A DNA stretch of 64,000 nt from Acidaminococcus timonensis (GTDB lineage: Bacteria; Bacillota; Negativicutes; Acidaminococcales; Acidaminococcaceae): contig NZ_FNWH01000006.1 of NCBI RefSeq assembly GCF_900106585.1, forward strand, positions 310,001-374,000. The letters run 5' to 3'. The position numbers and the translations under genes were made by a program. Position 1 is the first letter of the stretch. Each line of letters opens with the position of its first letter. Under the pieces are notes generated by a model. The model did no database searches. It was given only the letters and a program-made list of their open reading frames with translations, and was not told the origin of the DNA. Shown in pieces: positions 1 to 9,604 of this stretch.

Positions 1-1
1 T

Positions 2-64
2 GTGGACGAAGAAGCTGCCGCCGCTGATGAAAAGGCTGCTGCTGACGATAAAGACGCTGAATAA
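2..64 (+). CDS. rpsB: C-terminal end of probable 30S ribosomal protein S2 (partial)
   Basis: Only the last 20 codons and the TAA stop are inside the window. The visible tail is very rich in Ala, Asp and Glu. Acidic, Ala-rich C-terminal extensions are common on ribosomal protein S2, and rpsB normally sits directly upstream of tsf, whose start lies 33 bases downstream. The identity therefore rests mainly on gene order; the tail itself carries no diagnostic motif. Confidence 0.6.
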   Translation: MDEEAAAADEKAAADDKDAE

Positions 65-97
65 GATTTCATTCCGTAAAGTACAGGAGGAATACTG

Positions 98-979
98 ATG
101 GCAATTACTGCTAGCATGGTAAAAGACCTGCGTGACCGTACCGGCGCAGGCATGATGGACTGCAAAAAAGCCCTGACCGCCACCAATGGCGATATGGATG
201 CGGCTATCGATTTCCTGCGGGAAAAAGGCCTGTCCAAGGCTGCCAAGAAAGCCAGCCGTGTGGCTGCTGAAGGTCTGGTAGAAGCCTATGTGGACGAAGC
301 CAACAAAGTAGCCGTCCTGGTCGAAGTGAACTGCGAAACCGACTTCGTGGCCAACACCGACGAATATAAGAACCTGGTCCTGTCCATTGCCAAACACATT
401 GCTGCCAACAAACCGGCTGATGTGGCTGCTCTGAATGACCAGATCTTCCTGGGCACTGACAAGAAAGTCAGCGAAGTCATCACTGAAGCCATTGCCAAAA
501 TCGGCGAAAAGATCGATATCCGTCGCTTCACCGTTTATGAATATGGCAATGACACCCTGGGCCACTACATCCATGGCGCCGGCAGAATCGGCGTGCTGGT
601 TGAACTGGAAGGCGGGGACACTGAAGTAGCCAAAGACGTGGCTATGCACATTGCTGCTGCCAACCCGTCCTACCTGGATCGGACCCTGGTTCCCGCTGCA
701 GAACTGGATCATGAAAAAGAAGTCCTGGCAGAACAGGCCAAGAACGAAGGAAAACCGGAAAAGATCATCGAAAAGATGGTCCAGGGCCGGATTCAGAAGT
801 TCTATAAAGAAATCTGCCTGGTCGATCAGGAATTCATCAAAGACCCGGATAAATCCGTGGGTGCTCTGCTGAAAGAACACAATGCCAAAGCCAAGAGATA
901 CGTTCGGTATCAGCTGGGTGAAGGCATTGAAAAGAAAAAAGAAGACTTTGCTGCTGAAGTAGCCAGCTTCGTAAAATAA
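98..979 (+). CDS. tsf: Translation elongation factor EF-Ts
   Basis: EF-Ts is the nucleotide exchange factor that regenerates EF-Tu-GTP in the cytoplasm. The 293-residue product has an N-terminal UBA-like segment (residues 1-55, with a DCKKAL stretch near 21-26) and the conserved TDFVAN core motif at residues 81-86, followed by the two dimerisation/core subdomains. Its length is normal for the longer EF-Ts class. An AGGAGG ribosome-binding site lies 7 bases before the ATG. It follows the probable rpsB and ends at a strong hairpin terminator, so rpsB-tsf is one transcription unit. Confidence 0.97.
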   Translation: MAITASMVKDLRDRTGAGMMDCKKALTATNGDMDAAIDFLREKGLSKAAKKASRVAAEGLVEAYVDEANKVAVLVEVNCETDFVANTDEYKNLVLSIAKHIAANKPADVAALNDQIFLGTDKKVSEVITEAIAKIGEKIDIRRFTVYEYGNDTLGHYIHGAGRIGVLVELEGGDTEVAKDVAMHIAAANPSYLDRTLVPAAELDHEKEVLAEQAKNEGKPEKIIEKMVQGRIQKFYKEICLVDQEFIKDPDKSVGALLKEHNAKAKRYVRYQLGEGIEKKKEDFAAEVASFVK

Positions 980-988
980 CAATCCTGA

Positions 989-1025
989 CAAGGGGCTTTC
1001 GCTTGGGCGGCAGCCCCTTGTTTTA
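989..1025 (+). terminator. Rho-independent terminator after tsf
   Basis: A 9-bp inverted repeat (arms 989-997 and 1012-1020) is followed by a T run, placed 10 bases after the tsf stop. It closes the rpsB-tsf unit. Confidence 0.85.
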
Positions 1026-1045
1026 TGACCTTTAAGATTTCGGTC

Positions 1046-1074
1046 TTGCAGGAAACGGCAAATTCACCTATAAT
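1046..1074 (+). promoter_or_regulatory. Sigma-70 type promoter for pyrH-frr
   Basis: A perfect TATAAT (1069-1074) is preceded by TTGCAG (1046-1051) with a 17-base spacer. The -35 box is imperfect, but spacing and position between the tsf terminator and pyrH are right. The leader to the pyrH start is about 100 bases, with no structure I can name. Confidence 0.7.
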
Positions 1075-1170
1075 GAGATGGAACAAACTTGTGGATGTTT
1101 CGAGTAAGGGTTCGGAAAATCTCTACAGAGGGAGAAGCCATCCGGATGCAAGAGCGACGGAACTCGGTAG

Positions 1171-1908
<738 letters not shown>

Positions 1909-1909
1909 T

Positions 1910-2473
1910 ATGGCAACGATTGCAGAACTGCAAACCAAGACCCAAGAAAAAATGGACAGAGCGCTGAAAGCCCTGCGTGTGGAGCTGACCAATATCCGTA
2001 CCGGTCGTGCCACCCCTTCCCTGCTGGATCAGGTGAAGGTGGATTATTACGGAGCACCGACTCCTGTGACCCAGGTAGCCAATGTATCCGTACCGGAACC
2101 CCGGATGATCATGATCCAGCCCTGGGACCGGAGCCTGCTGAAAGTGATTGAAAAAGCCATCATGACCAGCGATCTGGGACTGAACCCCAACAACGATGGC
2201 CAGGTGATCCGCCTGAATCTGCCGCTTCTGACAGAAGAACGCCGGAAAGAGCTGGTGAAGGTCGTGAACAAGAAAGGCGAGGCCAGCCGGGTGGAAATCC
2301 GGAACATCCGCCGGGATTTCAACGAAGCCGTCAAGAAGATGCTGAAGGCCAAGGAAATCACGGAAGACGATTCCAAGGCAGCACTGGATAAATCCCAGAA
2401 GCTGACGGATGAATACACCAAAAAGATCGATGACACCCTTGCCCAAAAGGAAAAGGAAGTCATGTCGGTGTGA
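1910..2473 (+). CDS. frr: Ribosome recycling factor
   Basis: RRF works with EF-G to split post-termination ribosomes. The 187-residue length is typical. Recognisable family features are the N-terminal helix entering the RTGRATP-like segment (residues 30-37), the NIR...RRD region around residues 125-135, and a Lys/Glu-rich C-terminal helix. It starts one base after the pyrH stop, and its ribosome-binding site lies in the last pyrH codons. Its TGA overlaps the ATG of the next small frame (ATGA-type junction), suggesting coupled translation. Confidence 0.96.
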   Translation: MATIAELQTKTQEKMDRALKALRVELTNIRTGRATPSLLDQVKVDYYGAPTPVTQVANVSVPEPRMIMIQPWDRSLLKVIEKAIMTSDLGLNPNNDGQVIRLNLPLLTEERRKELVKVVNKKGEASRVEIRNIRRDFNEAVKKMLKAKEITEDDSKAALDKSQKLTDEYTKKIDDTLAQKEKEVMSV

Positions 2474-2721
2474 TGGACACCTCCCAGAAGGCGCCCGATG
2501 TACTGGCACGGCCTTTGGCCTATGCACTCCGAAAACTGGAGGAGGCAGGCTGGCAGGTCCAGGTGGTACGGGCAGAGCCTTATTTCCATCATCAATCGCA
2601 AGTCTGGCAGGATGCTTCCGCTTATGTATTGCGGCAGACCGTTCTGCCTGACCATATAGTACAAATTCTTGTTGGTTGCAAATTCGAAGGGAGGTGTACT
2701 GATAATGGCACACAAAATTAA
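2473..2721 (+). CDS. Small hypothetical protein between frr and ferredoxin
   Basis: An 82-codon frame starts at an ATG overlapping the frr TGA and runs 17 bases into the ferredoxin gene in a different frame. I do not recognise the family. The product is soluble-looking, with no signal peptide or membrane segment, and has a Trp/Tyr/His-rich centre and one Cys pair near the C-terminus. Start overlap with frr and codon use like the neighbours favour a real gene; the overrun into the ferredoxin ribosome-binding site argues for caution. Confidence 0.5.
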   Translation: MDTSQKAPDVLARPLAYALRKLEEAGWQVQVVRAEPYFHHQSQVWQDASAYVLRQTVLPDHIVQILVGCKFEGRCTDNGTQN

Positions 2722-2878
2722 CCAAGACGAATGCATCGGCTGCGGTTCCTGCGCTGGAACCTGCCCGGTAGGTGCAATCTCTGAAGACAACGGCAAGTAC
2801 AAGGTTGACGAAGCCAGCTGCATCGATTGCGATGCTTGCACCGGCGCTTGCCCGACTGGCGCTATCAAAGCTGAATAA
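2705..2878 (+). CDS. 2[4Fe-4S] clostridial-type ferredoxin
   Basis: A 57-residue electron carrier. Two CxxCxxCxxxCP motifs are visible: CIGCGSCAGTCP in the N-terminal half and CIDCDACTGACP in the C-terminal half, each for one [4Fe-4S] cluster. Length and symmetry match the small ferredoxins of anaerobes, which shuttle low-potential electrons in fermentation. The ATG at 2705 has GGAGG upstream and begins the conserved region; the longer reading frame upstream has no matching start signal. A strong terminator follows. Confidence 0.96.
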   Translation: MAHKINQDECIGCGSCAGTCPVGAISEDNGKYKVDEASCIDCDACTGACPTGAIKAE

Positions 2879-2890
2879 GCTTGTAGCGTA

Positions 2891-2929
2891 TTGCGCAGCC
2901 CGCGTATGCAGGCTGCGCAAATTTTTTTA
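2891..2929 (+). terminator. Rho-independent terminator after ferredoxin
   Basis: Perfect 10-bp arms (2891-2900 and 2911-2920) with a 10-base loop and a run of seven T. It lies 12 bases after the ferredoxin stop and just before uppS. No separate uppS promoter is obvious in the remaining 15 bases, so some read-through or a promoter inside the hairpin is implied. Confidence 0.92.
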
Positions 2930-2944
2930 TAAGGGAAGGTTTGT

Positions 2945-3736
2945 ATGCTGAAAAAATTATTGGGATTGACCTTGCCGAATTGTAAAGACCCGGAAGGACG
3001 GGAAGTGGATCTTTCCCAGATCCGGCCGGAACTGGTGCCCCAGCATGTAGCCATCATCATGGATGGCAACGGACGGTGGGCACGGGCACAGGGAAAACCT
3101 CGCACCTTCGGCCATGCAGCCGGTGCCCGGACCCTGCGGCGCATCGTGAAATTTGCGGACAAACTGGGTATCAAGGCCCTGAGCGTGTATGCCTTTTCTA
3201 CGGAAAACTGGAAACGGCCCATTACAGAAGTCCATTTCATCATGGATCTTCTGGTGGAATATCTGACCAAGGAACTGGAAGAATTCAATCAGTACAATGT
3301 ACGGATCCGGTTCATGGGAGCCCGGGAGGGACTGCCGGATGCGGTCCTGGAAAAAATGGATCACGCCCTGGAAGTGACCAGAGACAATACGGGCATCATC
3401 CTGAACATCGCAATCAATTACGGCGGACAGCGGGAACTGGTGGGGGCCATGAAAGAAATCGCCACCCTGGTGAAGGAAGGCCAGCTGCAGCCGGAAGACA
3501 TAAATGAAAAAACCATCGAAGAGCACCTGTACACCCGGGGGATGCCGGCACCGGATCTGTTGATACGGACGGGAGGCGACCTGCGGGTGAGCAACTTCAT
3601 GCTGTGGCAGATTGCCTACTCAGAGTTCTGGACCACGCCGGTTTTCTGGCCGGATTTCTCCGAGGAACTTCTGGCGGAAGCGGTGCTCAGCTACGAGAAA
3701 CGGGATCGCCGGTTCGGCGGCCTGAACCAGAAATAA
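2945..3736 (+). CDS. uppS: Undecaprenyl diphosphate synthase
   Basis: UppS condenses isopentenyl diphosphate units onto farnesyl diphosphate to make the C55 lipid carrier for peptidoglycan and other envelope polymers. The 263-residue protein carries the cis-prenyltransferase signatures: the IIMDGNGRWA motif with catalytic Asp at residue 40, the SVYAFSTENWKRP block, and the C-terminal LLIRTGGDLRVSNF motif. It heads a row of envelope and isoprenoid genes (cdsA, dxr, rseP, ispG), the usual firmicute order. Confidence 0.97.
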   Translation: MLKKLLGLTLPNCKDPEGREVDLSQIRPELVPQHVAIIMDGNGRWARAQGKPRTFGHAAGARTLRRIVKFADKLGIKALSVYAFSTENWKRPITEVHFIMDLLVEYLTKELEEFNQYNVRIRFMGAREGLPDAVLEKMDHALEVTRDNTGIILNIAINYGGQRELVGAMKEIATLVKEGQLQPEDINEKTIEEHLYTRGMPAPDLLIRTGGDLRVSNFMLWQIAYSEFWTTPVFWPDFSEELLAEAVLSYEKRDRRFGGLNQK

Positions 3737-3748
3737 GAGGCGAAGACT

Positions 3749-4579
3749 ATGGGACAACGAATCCGGACGGCCATCGTGGCCATTCCGATTGCACTGTGTT
3801 TGATCAAACTGGGAGGGCTGCCCTTTGCCCTGGGCGTGCTGCTGCTGGGTCTGGTGGGCTTCCGGGAATTCCAGGATATGCTCACGAAGGATGGCATCCA
3901 GGTCTATCGGGCCATGGGGATGGCCGGCACCTGCCTGCTGATCCTGGCAGCCGGGGCGGGGCATGGGGACTGGCTGCTGCCCCTGGTGACCCTGTTCTCC
4001 CTGCTGGTGATGCTGGAGGGACTGTATTGCTATGCCCAGGGGCATTTTCCCGAGAACACCGGCCTGACCTGTATGGCCCTGGTGTACCTGGGCCTGCCCT
4101 TTGCCCATTTCATCCTGCTCCGGGAACTGACGGGCCCCGTGCATACCCTGCCCCTGTGGGGACCGATGAGCCTGGGGGAAGCCCTGCTCTGGACCGTCAT
4201 GTTCGCCACCTGGGCCAGTGATACCTTTGCCTACTTTGGCGGCCGGGCTTTCGGCAGGACGAAGCTGCTGCCCCGGGTCAGCCCTAAGAAAACCCGGGAG
4301 GGAGCCCTGTGCGGGTTCATCGGGTGTGTGCTGACCGTCTGGCTGCTGGGAAATGTCTGGCTGGGCTATCCGCTGCTCCCCGTCCTGCTCCTGGGCATCG
4401 GTATCGGGATCTTTGCCCCTCTGGGGGATCTGGTGGAAAGCATCCTGAAGCGGTCCTGTGACATCAAGGATTCCGGGAATTTCTTCCCTGGCCACGGAGG
4501 CGTGCTGGATCGGTGCGACAGCCTGATCTTCTCCGTGCCTTTTGCCTATTATTTCATAACCTTGTTCTTATTGCCCTAA
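3749..4579 (+). CDS. cdsA: Phosphatidate cytidylyltransferase (CDP-diglyceride synthase)
   Basis: CdsA makes CDP-diacylglycerol from phosphatidic acid and CTP at the inner membrane, feeding all phospholipid synthesis. The 276-residue protein is hydrophobic throughout, with about seven to eight membrane segments. The family signature is complete: SDTFAYFGG near residue 155, then GDLVESILKR followed by KDSG..FPGHGGVLDRCDS near the C-terminus. It starts 12 bases after uppS and ends 9 bases before dxr, consistent with one operon. Confidence 0.96.
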   Translation: MGQRIRTAIVAIPIALCLIKLGGLPFALGVLLLGLVGFREFQDMLTKDGIQVYRAMGMAGTCLLILAAGAGHGDWLLPLVTLFSLLVMLEGLYCYAQGHFPENTGLTCMALVYLGLPFAHFILLRELTGPVHTLPLWGPMSLGEALLWTVMFATWASDTFAYFGGRAFGRTKLLPRVSPKKTREGALCGFIGCVLTVWLLGNVWLGYPLLPVLLLGIGIGIFAPLGDLVESILKRSCDIKDSGNFFPGHGGVLDRCDSLIFSVPFAYYFITLFLLP

Positions 4580-4588
4580 GGAGGCACT

Positions 4589-5743
4589 ATGAAGAAAATC
4601 GCGATTTTGGGGTCCACCGGTTCCATCGGGACCCAGACCCTGGATGTGGTGGCTGCCAATCCGGAGCGCCTGATGGTTGTGGCCCTGGCGGCCCATCAAA
4701 ATGATGACTTGCTGGAAAAGCAGATCCGGAAGTTCCATCCGCTGGTGGCGGCTCTTTCGGACGAACAGGCAGCCCGGCGGCTGCGGCAGCGATACGACGG
4801 CCCTACGGAGATTCTCAGCGGACCGGAAGGGGTTATGGCCGTGGCCACCTGCAGCGACGCCGATACGGTTGTGGGAGCCATGGTTGGTTATGCAGGGCTG
4901 AAACCCACCCTGGCGGCCATTGCGGCCGGGAAGAACATCGCCCTGGCCAACAAGGAGACCCTGGTGGCAGCCGGCAGCCTTGTCATGGATGCCATTAAGA
5001 AGAAGGGCGTCCAACTGACTCCTGTGGACAGTGAACACAGTGCCATCTTCCAGTCCCTTCAGGGGAATCAGCACAAAGACCTGAAACGGATCCTGCTGAC
5101 GGCTTCCGGGGGCCCCTTCCGGGGCAGGAGCAGGGAGGAACTGGAGCACGTGACAGTGGAACAGTGCCTGCACCATCCCACCTGGACCATGGGTACCAAG
5201 GTGACCATTGATTCTTCCACCCTGGCCAATAAAGGTCTGGAAGTCATCGAGGCCCACTGGCTGTTCGACGCACCCTATGAGAAAATCGTGCCCATCATCC
5301 ATCCCCAGAGCATCGTCCATTCGCTGGTAGAATACAGCGACGGGGCAGTGATCGCCCAGTTGGGTGTGGCTGACATGAAGCTGCCCATCCAGTATGCTCT
5401 CAGCTATCCGGACCGGTGGCCTGTGGCCTTTGACCAGCTGGACCTGGTCCAGTGCGGGGCTCTTACGTTCTTTGCGCCGGATACCCGCGTGTTCCGGGCA
5501 CTGCCCCTGGCCATCCAGGCCGGAAAGGCCGGTGGCATCCTGCCCTGTGTGTTCAATGCGGCCAACGAGGTGGCGGTGGCATCTTTCCTGCAGGGGAAAC
5601 TGACCTTTCTGGGCATTGCCGATCTGATTGAAAAAGTGCTGGAGGCCACACCGAATGTACCGGCGGATTCCTATGAGACCATCGTGGAAGCCGATCGGAC
5701 GGCCCGGCAGCGGGCGGAAGCCTTCGTGGGGCAGGCACAGTAG
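4589..5743 (+). CDS. dxr: 1-deoxy-D-xylulose 5-phosphate reductoisomerase
   Basis: Dxr converts DXP to 2-C-methyl-D-erythritol 4-phosphate with NADPH, the first committed step of the MEP isoprenoid pathway. The 384-residue protein begins with the NADPH-binding GSTGSIGTQTLD loop. It then shows NKETLV (about residue 124), the metal-binding DSEHSAIFQ motif, and the family's SSTLANKGLE block. AAGGAGG lies just before the ATG. Together with ispG and ispDF in this window it documents use of the MEP route. Confidence 0.97.
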   Translation: MKKIAILGSTGSIGTQTLDVVAANPERLMVVALAAHQNDDLLEKQIRKFHPLVAALSDEQAARRLRQRYDGPTEILSGPEGVMAVATCSDADTVVGAMVGYAGLKPTLAAIAAGKNIALANKETLVAAGSLVMDAIKKKGVQLTPVDSEHSAIFQSLQGNQHKDLKRILLTASGGPFRGRSREELEHVTVEQCLHHPTWTMGTKVTIDSSTLANKGLEVIEAHWLFDAPYEKIVPIIHPQSIVHSLVEYSDGAVIAQLGVADMKLPIQYALSYPDRWPVAFDQLDLVQCGALTFFAPDTRVFRALPLAIQAGKAGGILPCVFNAANEVAVASFLQGKLTFLGIADLIEKVLEATPNVPADSYETIVEADRTARQRAEAFVGQAQ

Positions 5744-5755
5744 GAGGAAGAAATT

Positions 5756-6772
5756 TTGCTGACGATCCTGGCAGCCATCGTGTTATTCGGTGTGCTGATT
5801 ACGGTCCATGAACTGGGCCATTTCCTGGTGGCCAAAGGTACGGGGATGCTGGTAACGGAATTCTCCATCGGCTTTGGCCCCAAACTGATCCAACGGAAAA
5901 TCGGGGAGACCTTGTATTCCCTGCGGCTGTGCCCTCTGGGAGGCTATAACCGGATTGCCGGTATGGAACCGGGTGAACCGGTGACGCCCCGGGGTTTCAA
6001 TGGCCGTCCCCTGTGGGCCCGGATGCTGGTGATCCTGGCCGGGCCCTTTATGAACTTCCTGCTGCCGGTGGTGATTTTCTTCGGAGTGTTCGCCACCAGC
6101 GGCCTGGACATACCAGTGGACAAACCCGTCGCCGGGTCTCTGATGGCCGGGTATCCGGCTGTGGAAGCGGGCCTTCAGGAAGGGGATACCATCCTGCGCA
6201 TCAACGGCCAGCCCCTGACCCGCTGGAAGGACATCAACAGCCTGGTGCAGGCCAACGGACCCGTACCGGCGAAACTGCTGGTGCAGCGGGGCGACCGCCA
6301 GCTGGAACTGACCCTGAAGCCCCAATATGACGGGCAGAGCGGACGGTTCCTGATTGGCATTAAGCCACCGGTGGAACACCGGGAGCTGGGTGTGGGAGAG
6401 AGCCTGAAAACGGCGGTTACTTCCGTGTGGAGGATTTCCACTGCCATGGTGGATGGTCTGCGGAAAATTGTCACCGGCAAGGTGAACGCAGAAATCTCCG
6501 GTCCCATCGGCGTGGCCCATATGGCCGGAGATGTGGCCGCCCAGGGCGTCATTCCGTACCTGGAATTCATGGCGTTCCTGAGCCTGAACCTGGCCGTTTT
6601 GAACCTGGTGCCGATCCCGGCCCTGGACGGTGGCCAGTTCCTGGTGCTGGTGGTGGAAGGCCTGCTGGGCCACGCCCTGGCACCCCGGGCCAAAGAGCTG
6701 ATCCAGCTGGTGGGCGTGGCCTGCATCATCGCACTGACCCTTTTTGCCACCATGCATGATCTGCTGCATTAG
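5756..6772 (+). CDS. rseP: Site-2 intramembrane metalloprotease RseP
   Basis: RseP-family proteases cut transmembrane anti-sigma factors and signal-peptide remnants inside the membrane. The 338-residue protein has the HELGH zinc motif at residues 18-22 in the first membrane segment, a PDZ domain around residues 110-190, and the second active-site motif NLVPIPALDGG near residue 283, followed by the last membrane helices. The start is TTG, chosen because AGGAGG lies 8 bases upstream and the motif order begins at once. It overlaps nothing and sits 12 bases after dxr. Confidence 0.94.
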   Translation: MLTILAAIVLFGVLITVHELGHFLVAKGTGMLVTEFSIGFGPKLIQRKIGETLYSLRLCPLGGYNRIAGMEPGEPVTPRGFNGRPLWARMLVILAGPFMNFLLPVVIFFGVFATSGLDIPVDKPVAGSLMAGYPAVEAGLQEGDTILRINGQPLTRWKDINSLVQANGPVPAKLLVQRGDRQLELTLKPQYDGQSGRFLIGIKPPVEHRELGVGESLKTAVTSVWRISTAMVDGLRKIVTGKVNAEISGPIGVAHMAGDVAAQGVIPYLEFMAFLSLNLAVLNLVPIPALDGGQFLVLVVEGLLGHALAPRAKELIQLVGVACIIALTLFATMHDLLH

Positions 6773-6782
6773 GAGGGAAAAT

Positions 6783-7850
6783 ATGGAAAGAAGAAAATCC
6801 CGTCCGGTCACCATTGGCCGTGTGACCATCGGTGGAACCCATCCGGTGGCGGTCCAATCCATGACCAATACCAAAACAGAGAATGTGGCTGCCACGGTGG
6901 AGCAGATCCATCGGCTGACAGAACGGGGCTGTGAGATCATCCGCTGTGCCGTGCCAACCCTGGAGGCGGCCAAAGCCCTGGCGGACATTAAGAAACAGAT
7001 TGCCATTCCCCTGGTTGCCGACATCCATTTTGATTATCGGCTGGCTCTCCAGGCCCTGGAAAGTGGGGTGGATGCCCTGCGGCTGAACCCGGGGAACATC
7101 GGAGGCCGGGACCGGGTGGAAAAGGTGGTCACCGCTGCCAAAACCCGTCAGGTCCCCATCCGCATCGGGGTGAACGCCGGCTCCCTGCCCAGGGACCTGC
7201 TGGCCAAATACGGTCACCCTTCGGCCCAGGCCATGGTGGAAGCAGCCTGGCGGCATATTCATATTTTGGAAGAGATGGATTATAATAATATCGTCATTTC
7301 CTTAAAGGCCCATGATGTGCCCCTGACCCTGGAAGCCTACCGGCTCATGGCCAGGGAATGCGACTATCCCCTCCATGTGGGGGTGACGGAAGCCGGCACC
7401 ATCCACAGTGGCCTCATCAAAAGCGCTGTGGGCATTGGGACCCTGCTGGCTGAGGGCATCGGCGATACCATCCGGGTTTCTCTGACCGGGGATCCGCTGG
7501 CGGAAATCGATGCCGGGTTCGAGATCCTGAAATCCCTGGGCCTGCGGCAGCACGGACCCACCCTGGTGTCCTGTCCCACCTGCGGTCGGACCAGTGTGAG
7601 CCTGGAAAAAATGGCCCGGGAAGTGGAGACCCGTCTGTCGCACATCCGGCAACCCATCACCGTAGCCGTGATGGGCTGTGTGGTGAACGGCCCCGGGGAA
7701 GCCCGGGAAGCAGACGTGGGCATTGCCGGCGGCTGCGGAGAAGGGCTGATCTTCCGCAAGGGAAAGATCCTGCGGAAAGTGCCGGAAGACCGGCTGGTTG
7801 AAGAGTTGTTCAATGAAATCGATACAATCATCAAAGAAAGGAAGAACTGA
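6783..7850 (+). CDS. ispG: 4-hydroxy-3-methylbut-2-enyl diphosphate synthase (flavodoxin/ferredoxin type)
   Basis: IspG reductively opens MEcPP to HMBPP, the penultimate MEP-pathway step, using a [4Fe-4S] cluster. The 355-residue bacterial two-domain form is complete. It has a TIM-barrel part with VQSMTNT near the start and LRLNPGN in the middle, then a C-terminal cluster domain with cysteines in SCPTCGRT and MGCVVNGPGEA. The ATG at 6783 is preceded by AGGAGGG; an upstream in-frame ATG lies inside rseP without a ribosome-binding site. The ferredoxin at 2705 is a plausible electron donor. Confidence 0.97.
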   Translation: MERRKSRPVTIGRVTIGGTHPVAVQSMTNTKTENVAATVEQIHRLTERGCEIIRCAVPTLEAAKALADIKKQIAIPLVADIHFDYRLALQALESGVDALRLNPGNIGGRDRVEKVVTAAKTRQVPIRIGVNAGSLPRDLLAKYGHPSAQAMVEAAWRHIHILEEMDYNNIVISLKAHDVPLTLEAYRLMARECDYPLHVGVTEAGTIHSGLIKSAVGIGTLLAEGIGDTIRVSLTGDPLAEIDAGFEILKSLGLRQHGPTLVSCPTCGRTSVSLEKMAREVETRLSHIRQPITVAVMGCVVNGPGEAREADVGIAGGCGEGLIFRKGKILRKVPEDRLVEELFNEIDTIIKERKN

Positions 7851-7852
7851 GA

Positions 7853-9568
7853 ATGCGCGTTTCCCAATTGTATGCACCTACATTACGAGAGGTACCGGCA
7901 GAAGCTGTGATTGAAAGCCACAAGCTGATGCTGCGGGCCGGCTATATCCGAAAGGTGGCCGGCGGCCTGTACAGCTATCTGCCCCTGGCCTGGCGGAGCC
8001 TGCGGAAAATCGAACAGATCATCCGGGAGGAAATGGTTCCCACGGGTGCCCAGGAAATCATGATGCCGGTGCTGCAACCTTCTGAAATCTGGCAGGAGAG
8101 CGGCCGGTGGCCTGCTTACGGTGCCGAAATGTTCAAACTGAAAGATCGGCACGGCCGTGATTTCTGTCTGGGGCCCACCCACGAGGAACTGGTGACCACC
8201 CTGGTGCGGGACGACCTGCGTTCTTACCGGCAACTGCCTGTGACCCTGTACCAGATCCAGAGCAAATTCCGGGATGAGAAACGGCCCCGGTTCGGCCTGA
8301 TGCGCAGCCGGGAATTCATCATGAAGGATGCCTATTCCTTTGATAAAGATGCGGAAGGGCTGGATAAATCCTACCAGGACGAATACGATGCCTACAGCCG
8401 GATCTTCACCCGGTGCGGACTGGATTACCGTCCGGTGGAAGCCGACAGCGGTGCCATCGGCGGCAAGGGCAGCCATGAATTCATGGCCCTGGCGGACAGC
8501 GGCGAAGCCGGTATCGTGTACTGTGATACCTGCGAATATGCAGCGGACGTGGAAAAGGCCGAATGTGCCGCCATTCCCGCTGCTGATGAAGCTCCCCGGG
8601 AACTGGAAAAGAAGGAAACGCCGGGGTGCAATACCATTGAAGCCGTATGCAAGTTCCTGCAGGCTCCCATTGAAAAGAGCGTAAAGGCTGTGGCTTTTGT
8701 CACCGATGAAGGGAAACTGGTCCTGTGCTTTGTCCGGGGCGACAAAGAAGTGAATGACACCAAAGTGGTGAACGTGGTGGGCTGCAACGAAGTGGACATG
8801 GCTCCTGATGACCTGATCCGGGAAGCCGGTACTGTACCGGGCTTCATGGGTCCGGTGGGGCTGGATCCGGAAAAGACCATCATCATCATCGACCATTCTG
8901 TGATGAATATGCACAATGTGTGCTGCGGCGCCAACGAAAAGGATATGCATTACGTGAACGCCGAGCCTTCCCGTGACTTCCGCTACACCTACGTGGACGA
9001 TATCAGTACCGCAGTGGCCGGGGACAAATGTCCTCACTGCAATGGCCATCTGAAGGAAGCCCGGGGCATCGAAGTGGGACAGGTGTTCAAGCTGAACACA
9101 AAATACAGTGAAGCCCTGCATGCCACCTACCTGGACGTGGATGGAAAGGAACATCCGCTGGTCATGGGCTGCTACGGCATCGGCGTAGGCCGTACCCTGG
9201 CTGCTGCCATCGAACAGCATCACGATAAGGACGGTATCATCATGCCCAAAAACATCGCACCGTACCAGGTGATGGTGCTGGCCATGAATGTGAAGGACGA
9301 GGAAAGTTACAACAAGGCCATTGAAATCCACGACGCCCTGAATGCAGCCGGCATTGATGCCCTGCTGGACGACCGGGATGAACGGGCCGGTGTGAAATTC
9401 AAGGATGCCGATCTGATCGGCTGCCCGCTGCGGATCGTGGTAGGGCCCAAGACCATGAAACGCAATGCCATGGAAACCAAGCTGCGCTGCAATGGGGAGA
9501 TGCAGGATGTATCCTTTGAGGGGGATTACATCCAGGCCATCCGGGACATCCTGGACAAGGCACTGTAA
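7853..9568 (+). CDS. proS: Prolyl-tRNA synthetase (bacterial type with editing insert)
   Basis: ProS charges tRNA-Pro and edits mischarged Ala. The 571-residue length matches the bacterial form, in which an INS editing domain is inserted into the class II catalytic core. Motif 2 appears as FRDEKRPRFGLMRSREF near residue 140. The insert spans roughly residues 225-385, and motif 3 lies in the MGCYGIGVGRT segment around residue 440, followed by the anticodon-binding domain. It starts 2 bases after ispG. I see no T-box leader, as expected for an internal operon gene. Confidence 0.97.
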   Translation: MRVSQLYAPTLREVPAEAVIESHKLMLRAGYIRKVAGGLYSYLPLAWRSLRKIEQIIREEMVPTGAQEIMMPVLQPSEIWQESGRWPAYGAEMFKLKDRHGRDFCLGPTHEELVTTLVRDDLRSYRQLPVTLYQIQSKFRDEKRPRFGLMRSREFIMKDAYSFDKDAEGLDKSYQDEYDAYSRIFTRCGLDYRPVEADSGAIGGKGSHEFMALADSGEAGIVYCDTCEYAADVEKAECAAIPAADEAPRELEKKETPGCNTIEAVCKFLQAPIEKSVKAVAFVTDEGKLVLCFVRGDKEVNDTKVVNVVGCNEVDMAPDDLIREAGTVPGFMGPVGLDPEKTIIIIDHSVMNMHNVCCGANEKDMHYVNAEPSRDFRYTYVDDISTAVAGDKCPHCNGHLKEARGIEVGQVFKLNTKYSEALHATYLDVDGKEHPLVMGCYGIGVGRTLAAAIEQHHDKDGIIMPKNIAPYQVMVLAMNVKDEESYNKAIEIHDALNAAGIDALLDDRDERAGVKFKDADLIGCPLRIVVGPKTMKRNAMETKLRCNGEMQDVSFEGDYIQAIRDILDKAL

Positions 9569-9604
9569 TCAATCCGGTTGGAGTAGGATCAAGGAGGTGG
9601 AACC

